DNA of 64,000 nucleotides from Planctomycetota bacterium. GTDB lineage: Bacteria; Planctomycetota; Phycisphaerae; Sedimentisphaerales; Anaerohalosphaeraceae. Below, in pieces: positions 58,228-64,000 of the stretch. The stretch is taken from positions 16,649 to 80,648 of the forward strand of contig VRUI01000015.1 in assembly GCA_019456225.1 (NCBI GenBank). The letters run 5' to 3'. Every line of letters begins with the position of its first letter. Positions within the stretch are counted from its first letter, which is position 1. The notes under the pieces are model-generated. The model worked only from the letters and a program-made list of their open reading frames with translations. It was not told the DNA's origin and searched no databases. The position numbers and the translations under genes were made by a program.

Positions 58228-58512
58228 ATGTTTTTTTCATCCCTAAAAAGTAAAACGCTTCCCATGCAATTTCCCCCCGGAAAAGAAGCTTGTAACATAC
58301 CCTCCAATTTACTCCAAAAACACGAAAAAGTCAAACAAACAACCCAATTTTCCCGTTTTTTTAGCCGCAAACCAAAAAAAACTCCAAAACCACCAAAATA
58401 ACCCCCAAATCCCACCGGATTTCACCCCAAACACAAGAACATATCAGCCCCCTGTCCTAAAGCTGTGTCGTAGCACCTTTCGCAGGGATGAGGGAAAAAT
58501 CCAGGAATATTA

Positions 58513-61500
58513 TTAAGCCGTTGGCAAAGCAACAAAGAATTTGCTGCCTTTGCCCGGTTCGGATTCAAGCCATATCTTACCGCCCAATCGGTACATGATA
58601 CGTGTGACGATGGTAAGCCCCAGCCCTTCTCCTTCAATATTCTCTCGGGGGTTTAGCCGGTGGAATAAACCAAATACTTTTTCCTGATGGCCTGCTGCAA
58701 TGCCTATGCCATTATCGGCGACACAGTAGATACTCTTACCATCTTCGACACTGCCGGATATACTAATCTCGCTTTTTTTGGCATGGTCGCAATATTTAAT
58801 AGCATTGCCGATAAGGTTGCTAAATACATTGTTTAGCATATTCCCGTCACCTATACAATTGCCAAGCGTTTCGACCGTGACTGTGATATTGTTTTCTTTT
58901 ATTTGATACTCCATTGCGGCAAGCACTTCATCCACCGTCTTATTTACATCGATGGATTCGCTTGTGATTCCGACAGTACCGACCCTTGACACCTGCAGTA
59001 ATCCATCAAGCAGGCTTGACATTTTATTCGTGCTGCTGGTAATAAAACTGAGCGACGTCGGTATCCTCTCCGTGAGTATATCTTCGATCTTCTCCCTATT
59101 CTCCTCGCTATCGTTATCGTCTGCAAGCATCTTAAGCAGGTGTTCACAGTCAGAATTTAGTTCATCGCCGAAGCCTCTAATATTGACCAGAGGCGATCTC
59201 AGATCATGCGACGTGGTGTAAACGATCTCCTGCAACTCATTATTCTTGTATTCCAGAGTTTTTAAGAGTTGCTCACGCTCCTTTTCTGCATGTTTTCGTT
59301 CGGTGATGTCACGTGAGAATTCGATGATCTGGACGACCTGGCCCTTTTCGTCAAAAATCGGCGAAGCACACAACTCGACAATGATCTCGCGGCCGTGAGC
59401 GTCGAAGTGAATGTGTTCAAGCGTCACAGTCGCCTTGGTTTCGATCACTTCTTTCAACGGGCAACGATGGTGGTCGCAATTACAAGGCGTCTCGGAATTA
59501 TGGGAAACCTGGTAACATTTCAGAAGATCGGTAACCGGATCTTTACTTCCTGCCAACTCACAGACTGTCCGGTTAGCCATAGCGATTGTGTAGTCGCGAT
59601 TGATCACCATCATCGCCTCTGGGATTCCATCTATGACCGTCTGCATAAACTCCGACGCGCGTTTACATTGTTCCTCTGCCCGTTTGCGATCGGTGATGTC
59701 CACATGACATCCGAAAAGGCGGCATGGCTTGCCGGTATCATCGAACTGCTTCTCTCCACGAGTGTATATCCACCGATAAGAACCGTCCTTGTGCCTAAGG
59801 CGAAACTCGACTGTATAATCCTCACGGCGCCCGGCAATATAGTCCTCGACGGCCCTGATCGTGCGCTGCTGGTCGTCCGGATGCAGATGGGACTGCCATG
59901 TTTCGAATTGGTTGGGGATTTCGTTGTCACCGTATCCGAGCTGACGTTTCCACTCCGGGGAAAAATACACCTCGTTGGTTCGCAGATCCCAGTCCCAATG
60001 ACCAATGCGAGTTGCATTAGTTGCCAGCTGCAACCGAGCGGCACTCTCAGTCAACGCATCCTCTGCATGTTTTCGTTCGGTGATGTCACGGGCTACAATG
60101 ATAACGCTTGTAACATTGCCATGTTCTCCGATCGGAGCTAAATACGAGGAATACCACCTTCCTTCCCTCTTTGCATCCCACGCCTGGTGTTCTATGACCC
60201 TGAGTTGTGCAGTCTCAAATACTTCTGCTAGTCCCTGTTTTAATGTCGCAATATAGTCCTCTGGAAGCCATGAGAAAATCGAAGATCCAACTATATCCTC
60301 TTGGCTTAGTCCCTCAAGCGTCCTGTTAATAAACCGAACAATCCCGTCATTGTCAATTTGCATAACGAAATCGGGAGCATTTTCGGTGAAAGATCTGAAA
60401 CGCTCCTCGCTCTGCCGCAATTGCTCTTCTGCCTGCTTGCGTTCGGTGATGTCGCGAATGGCGGTCAGTCTCATTTCTCTCCCTTGGTACGTTACACTGC
60501 TGCCGTGTATTTCGAGATCAAGCAGACTGCCATCCTTGTGAAGTCCTCTGTGCTCGTATATTCCTTCATAACCGGAGCGTAAATTCTCAGCGACGAGTTT
60601 TCTGTCCTCCGGCGCTACCAAATCTATGACTTGTTTTCCTTTCAACTCTTCAAAGCTATAACCATACATCCTGGTAAATGCTGCATTGGCATCGACGAAC
60701 ACACCGTTCTCAGTAAAGACGACCCCCTCAAAAGCCGCCTCTGACAAGCTGCGAAATCGTTTCTCGCTCTCCTTGGTCATCTGGTTGGCCCGCTTGCGCT
60801 CGGTAATGTCTCTTATCAAACCGCATACCACCTCGCGGTCTTCGACCTTAAATGAACTCCCCGATATCTCTACCGGAAATATCGTCCCATCCTTCTTCTT
60901 ATGATATCGCAATGGGATCTGGACAGTTCCATCCTCGATTACTTTGCCGATAGTCTCGGCCGAATCGGCCGGTTCAGCAGTTATGTCGTTTTGTGTTAAG
61001 TTAAGAAATTCGCTTCTGCTATAGCCATACAGTTCTTCGCAGGCCTCATTGACATCTATGAACTGCCTCGTCTGGGCATCGAACAGCATGACCGAATCAG
61101 TGGTCGTGGAAAAGAGCTGCCTGAATTTCTCTTCCGATTTAAGCAGTGCATCTTCGGCCTGCTTGCGATCAGTGACGTCGTGCAGGATACAGTGCGACTG
61201 CTTGAAACTACCGTCAACGTTATAGCCGATCTTTCCGTCGATCTCTACGTCAACATGGCTGCCGTCCCTGGCGACCATCACAAAAGGGGTCGAACAAGCT
61301 CGGCCGGAGGCCTTGAAGTGGGGAAACCGCTCCTTAAAGAGTTCAGGAAAACCGCTGGCCAGGAAATCTGCGAATGACCGCCCAATGACATCTTCCTTTT
61401 CGTATCCGAGCAAAGAAAGCCATGCCGGGTTAACTTCAATGAGATTGCCATCGCAGTCCAGTGATTGATAACCCATGGGAGACCTCTCATACAGAAGCCT

Positions 61501-61680
61501 GAAACACTCTTCATTTTTCCGCAGAAACTCCTTGGTGTACTTGTTTTCGGTGACCTCAGTCTGTAATTGTTTGACAAGCTTCTGGTAATAAGATTCCTGA
61601 GACTGTAAATCATTGATCTCCAGTCGAAGCTGCTCTATTTCACTTATGACCTGATCTTTTGTTTTATTCTCGTTACCCAT
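58513..61680 (-). CDS. Soluble histidine kinase with six PAS domains
   Basis: A 1055-residue kinase without membrane segments. A short N-terminal coiled coil (residues 5-60) precedes six PAS/PAC modules, each ending in DITERK-type PAC motifs (DVTDRKQAE, DITERKRAN, DITERKQAE, DITERKHAE, DITDRKRAE, DITERKHAE). The dimerisation segment has SHDLRSPLVNIRGF with the phospho-acceptor His, and the HATPase has NLIGNAIKY, DNGIGI and GEGLGL. The sixth PAS contains CNCDHHRC, a possible metal or cofactor site. No response regulator is adjacent, so it is an orphan cytoplasmic sensor. PAC-encoding DNA stretches are nearly identical (59288 and 60068), showing internal duplication. Confidence 0.92.
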   Translation of the reverse strand: MGNENKTKDQVISEIEQLRLEINDLQSQESYYQKLVKQLQTEVTENKYTKEFLRKNEECFRLLYERSPMGYQSLDCDGNLIEVNPAWLSLLGYEKEDVIGRSFADFLASGFPELFKERFPHFKASGRACSTPFVMVARDGSHVDVEIDGKIGYNVDGSFKQSHCILHDVTDRKQAEDALLKSEEKFRQLFSTTTDSVMLFDAQTRQFIDVNEACEELYGYSRSEFLNLTQNDITAEPADSAETIGKVIEDGTVQIPLRYHKKKDGTIFPVEISGSSFKVEDREVVCGLIRDITERKRANQMTKESEKRFRSLSEAAFEGVVFTENGVFVDANAAFTRMYGYSFEELKGKQVIDLVAPEDRKLVAENLRSGYEGIYEHRGLHKDGSLLDLEIHGSSVTYQGREMRLTAIRDITERKQAEEQLRQSEERFRSFTENAPDFVMQIDNDGIVRFINRTLEGLSQEDIVGSSIFSWLPEDYIATLKQGLAEVFETAQLRVIEHQAWDAKREGRWYSSYLAPIGEHGNVTSVIIVARDITERKHAEDALTESAARLQLATNATRIGHWDWDLRTNEVYFSPEWKRQLGYGDNEIPNQFETWQSHLHPDDQQRTIRAVEDYIAGRREDYTVEFRLRHKDGSYRWIYTRGEKQFDDTGKPCRLFGCHVDITDRKRAEEQCKRASEFMQTVIDGIPEAMMVINRDYTIAMANRTVCELAGSKDPVTDLLKCYQVSHNSETPCNCDHHRCPLKEVIETKATVTLEHIHFDAHGREIIVELCASPIFDEKGQVVQIIEFSRDITERKHAEKEREQLLKTLEYKNNELQEIVYTTSHDLRSPLVNIRGFGDELNSDCEHLLKMLADDNDSEENREKIEDILTERIPTSLSFITSSTNKMSSLLDGLLQVSRVGTVGITSESIDVNKTVDEVLAAMEYQIKENNITVTVETLGNCIGDGNMLNNVFSNLIGNAIKYCDHAKKSEISISGSVEDGKSIYCVADNGIGIAAGHQEKVFGLFHRLNPRENIEGEGLGLTIVTRIMYRLGGKIWLESEPGKGSKFFVALPTA

Positions 61681-62200
61681 ATTACCCGACTACTGATTCT
61701 AAGACACATAATAATGCTAAACTCAAAGATAATAGTGTATAGTATAGCAACAGGTGGGTCTTTTTCAATATCTTTAAATTATTTTTATCTTTTTTCTTGT
61801 CGCCTACTGTCACTGCTAAGTGCTGTTGGAGTAAAGATATACACAAAAAACCTTGGCGTCTCAATTTTATAATATACTCAAACTGACCGAAAACAGCCCG
61901 GATAACGACATAAGCCATTGGTAACCGTTCACGCTTTTTTCCTGTTAATCACTCTAAACTCTCATTTTTGACAGGATAACAGGATGATTATAAAATCTTT
62001 CTTCTTTTTTTTGCTCGTTTTTTTTAAAAAGCAAAACACCAAAACCAGCCATAAGTTGTATGCTTGTGACTACAAAACACCCAGTGGCGGATTTAATTAT
62101 CATCTTTTTTGTCGAGTAGACATAATATGGTCCTTCATTTAGATTTAATTTGTTTTCTCTGTTTCTCTTGCCTTTCGGTATCAAGAGTGCCACAATATTT
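61681..62200. other. AT-rich intergenic stretch with no supported gene
   Basis: Low-complexity T/A tracts and the phrase GACAGGATAACAGGATGATT near 61970, a kind of intergenic phrase seen in many genomes. The left part should contain the promoter of the six-PAS kinase. The right end holds the 3' end of the group II intron. Confidence 0.4.
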
Positions 62201-62230
62201 AACCGTGTGAAGAACTTCAATGCCCCTCAC

Positions 62231-62264
62231 AGAACCGGACTTGTGGATTTCCCACATCCGGCTC
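62231..62264 (-). ncRNA. Group II intron domain V
   Basis: The minus strand reads GAGCCGGATGTGG, GAAA tetraloop, TCCAC, AA bulge, GTCCGGTTC: a 34-nt domain V with the catalytic AGC triad and the two-base bulge. It lies just downstream of the maturase reading frame, as expected. A domain VI-like segment and the 3' splice end should follow near 62200. Confidence 0.8.
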
Positions 62265-62280
62265 TTCGGCTTAACTCACC

Positions 62281-63090
62281 TTACATGCGACAATCATAAA
62301 ACTTATGCACTATTCGCGGCTTCGGCAACGGGTAATGTTCAAGGTACTCTGTGAATCTAGCCCAATTCATCTTACGCTTTTGGCTTCGCCTGTTTAGCCA
62401 TTTCTGCACCATCTTAATCGTCAGTTTGTAAAACTTCGCAACACTCGCATAGTTTTCACTGACACCATAGTACTGAATATGGCCTCGCAGTTTGGCCGCA
62501 AGAATCTTCCACCAGTCTTTAGTTTTGACCAAATTTCGTATCCCTTTCAGCCAATCATTCATCTCTCTGCATTTCGCAGAGAACTTCTTGCGACTCGTCT
62601 TTCGTCCAAGCTTAAAATTGCCTTTGCGGGACGTGTCACAATAATGCGTCAAGCCTAAAAAGTCAAACGTATTTGGCTTACGGTTCTGTTTTCTGGCATT
62701 TTCTCTTTCAAAGCGACCAAAGGTTATCCTTCGGCTCTTTGTCGGATGTATTTCAAGGCCATACTTCTCGAACCTGTTCTTCAATGCCTGCTCAATACGC
62801 TCTGCATCGTCTACATATTTGACGACGCATACAAAGTCATCTGCATACCTTACAAGCTCACAGTAGCCTCTTACATGGCTTTTAACCGTTGTCTCAAACC
62901 ATTCGTCCAGCACATAATGCAGAAAAATATTCGCTAACATCGGGCTAAGTATACTACCTTGCGGAGTACCCTTATCCGACTTTACCAGTTGACCATCGTC
63001 GATGTACCCGGCCTTCAAAAACTTACCTATCAGGTTCAGCAATGCCGTATCCGTGATTCTTACACGGATAAACTCCATGAGTTTGTCATG
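62281..63090 (-). pseudogene. ltrA: Group II intron reverse transcriptase/maturase, 5' truncated by an IS
   Basis: About 270 residues of a maturase: RT motifs GTPQGSILSPMLANIFLHY and the catalytic YADDF, then the thumb and domain X (LGLTHYCDTSRKGNFKLG, RGHIQYYGV). The coding frame starts abruptly at HDKLMEF; the N-terminal RT0-RT3 part is missing because an IS21-family element begins at about 63092. The rest of the gene should lie on the far side of that element, beyond the window. The protein cannot be functional as it stands. Confidence 0.88.
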
Positions 63091-63091
63091 G

Positions 63092-64000
63092 TGATCAGCG
63101 ACAATTATTCTTACCGTCCGGCGACAATTAGAATTTCCGGATAAATCTAAATTGGAATAGACTATTTGAAACTCTATTGATTTAGGAGATTTCAGATGGT
63201 TACAGACCTACAGGTAAGGAGATTGATTGACGTGCAGAATAAGAATGAATACAAATATCAGGCGGCTGATTCGGCTGGCATCAGTACTAAAACCGCCCGC
63301 AAGTACTTAAAAAGCGGCAAATTGCCCAGCCAATGCAAAGTCGAGCACACTTGGTCGACACGCAAGGATCCGTTTGCTGATGACTGGGCCTTTATCATCC
63401 AACTCATGGAAGACACCCAAGCGACATTGCAAGCTCATACCATCCTTGATTATCTCCAGCGAGCCAATCCAGGCAAGTACCATAACGGCCAACTCCGTAC
63501 TCTACAGCGTCGAATCAAGGCGTGGAAGGCTCTGTATGGTCCGTCAAGAGAGATTTTCTTTTCACAGATATATTATCCAGGTCAATGGGCATGTTCTGAC
63601 TTTACCAGCATGAACCATCTTAATATTACGATTGCCCAGCAGCCTTTCGAGCATATATTCTACCATTTCGTATTGTGTTATTCAAACTGGCAGGCTGGTC
63701 GGATATGTTTTTCTGAAAGCTTTGAAAGCCTCTCACTCGGCATTCAGGATGCTTTATGGAAGTTAGGCGGCGTGCCATCTCGTCATCGAACAGACAATCT
63801 TACAAGTGCTGTACACAAGGTTGGTCATCCTGATGTTTATACAGACAAGTACCGGGGGCTTTCCAAGCATTATGGTTTTGAGTCGTCAAAGACCAATCCT
63901 GCAAGCCCCCATGAAAACGGTGATGTTGAAAGGAGCAATGGTCTATTCAAGAAGGCTGTTGACCAGTCCCTGATCATTCGCGGCAGCCGTGATTTTGATA
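63092..64000 (+). mobile_element. IS21-family insertion sequence, left end and part of istA
   Basis: Begins near TGATCAGCGACAATTATTC, with a second GCGACAATTAGAAT 30 bases later; such multiple terminal repeats are typical of IS21 ends. It is inserted into the group II intron maturase gene and continues past the window edge, where istB is expected. Confidence 0.8.
63196..64000 (+). CDS. istA: IS21 transposase IstA (incomplete at window end)
   Basis: At least 268 residues are in view. An N-terminal HTH (AADSAGISTKTARKYLKSG) is followed by an rve-type integrase core. The acidic residues are visible: first Asp in WACSDFT, second in RTDNLTSAV, Glu in PHENGDVERSNG. AGGAG lies 7 nt before ATG. IstA is the DDE transposase that works with the AAA+ protein IstB. 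Confidence 0.92.
   Translation, partial: MVTDLQVRRLIDVQNKNEYKYQAADSAGISTKTARKYLKSGKLPSQCKVEHTWSTRKDPFADDWAFIIQLMEDTQATLQAHTILDYLQRANPGKYHNGQLRTLQRRIKAWKALYGPSREIFFSQIYYPGQWACSDFTSMNHLNITIAQQPFEHIFYHFVLCYSNWQAGRICFSESFESLSLGIQDALWKLGGVPSRHRTDNLTSAVHKVGHPDVYTDKYRGLSKHYGFESSKTNPASPHENGDVERSNGLFKKAVDQSLIIRGSRDFD

Noticed and set aside
56467..58401. Plus-strand 644-codon open frame
   Set aside because: Antisense shadow of gyrA.
61682..61918. 78-codon minus-strand frame upstream of the six-PAS kinase
   Set aside because: No ribosome site or family resemblance; composition is like the surrounding AT-rich spacer.
61954..62220. 88-codon minus-strand frame beside the group II intron
   Set aside because: Its first third overlaps the intron 3' end and the rest is low-complexity intergenic sequence; no ribosome site.

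Overview
The window looks like a chromosome segment of an anaerobic or facultative planctomycete, probably of the Phycisphaerae/Sedimentisphaerales type. The grounds are a prepilin-like protein with an H-X9-DG tail, a Tat-exported Cys-type sulfatase with HEAT repeats, several PQQ-like beta-propellers, a very large zinc-ribbon/kinase-like/Sel1 protein, a J-domain-like giant, and many NapH/NosR-type and ferredoxin proteins. This placement is inference from family content; no rRNA lies in the window.

Region 1 (1-14.9 kb) reads as an acquired island and is visibly more AT-rich than the rest. It starts with a decayed cytosine DNA methyltransferase. Next is an organomercurial module: a MerR-MerB fusion (1775-2896), a thioredoxin and a thioredoxin/MerC fusion, with two matching MerR operators and no MerA in view. 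A long minus-strand copper/heme/iron-sulfur module follows (3.5-10.5 kb): a porin-like outer-membrane cytochrome, a Cys-rich cupredoxin, two proteins with CuA-type ligand sets (one fused to cytochrome c), a NapH/NosR-like polyferredoxin, a DGC-domain protein and a lipoprotein. Its lead gene has a consensus sigma-54 promoter with two upstream palindromes, next to an NtrC-type regulator and its histidine kinase. The right edge carries integrase fragments, the 3' half of a tRNA-Arg(CCG) and an intact tRNA-Arg(ACG).

Region 2 (15.7-28.7 kb) holds patatin, prepilin-like protein, XerD, a DUF503 protein, a zinc-ribbon membrane protein, the 1965-residue pseudokinase/InlB-repeat/TPR/Sel1 protein and a sulfatase.

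Region 3 (28.75-49.6 kb) is one minus-strand array that joins isoprenoid synthesis to electron transfer. It contains FPP-synthase-like IspA, DXS, an NHL propeller, Tat-exported Fe-S proteins, a NapH-like membrane protein, PQQ propellers, a NuoE-NuoF-ferredoxin fusion, a NuoG/GltD-like flavoprotein, a ferredoxin, a B12-type radical SAM enzyme, a DUF116-polyprenyl synthase fusion, a prenyltransferase-beta-like protein and a squalene-hopene-cyclase-like enzyme with DXDDTA. Many genes overlap by 1-26 bases. This is the best candidate for an undescribed pathway: a redox-driven terpenoid or prenyl-lipid modification system.

Region 4 (49.7-64 kb) is mostly housekeeping (miaA, holA, gyrA), plus a J-domain-like giant, a six-PAS histidine kinase, and a group II intron cut by an IS21-family element that runs off the window.

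Short intergenic repeats of period 7 and period 10, and palindromic composite repeats, sit at the 3' ends of many genes and often supply the stop codon.
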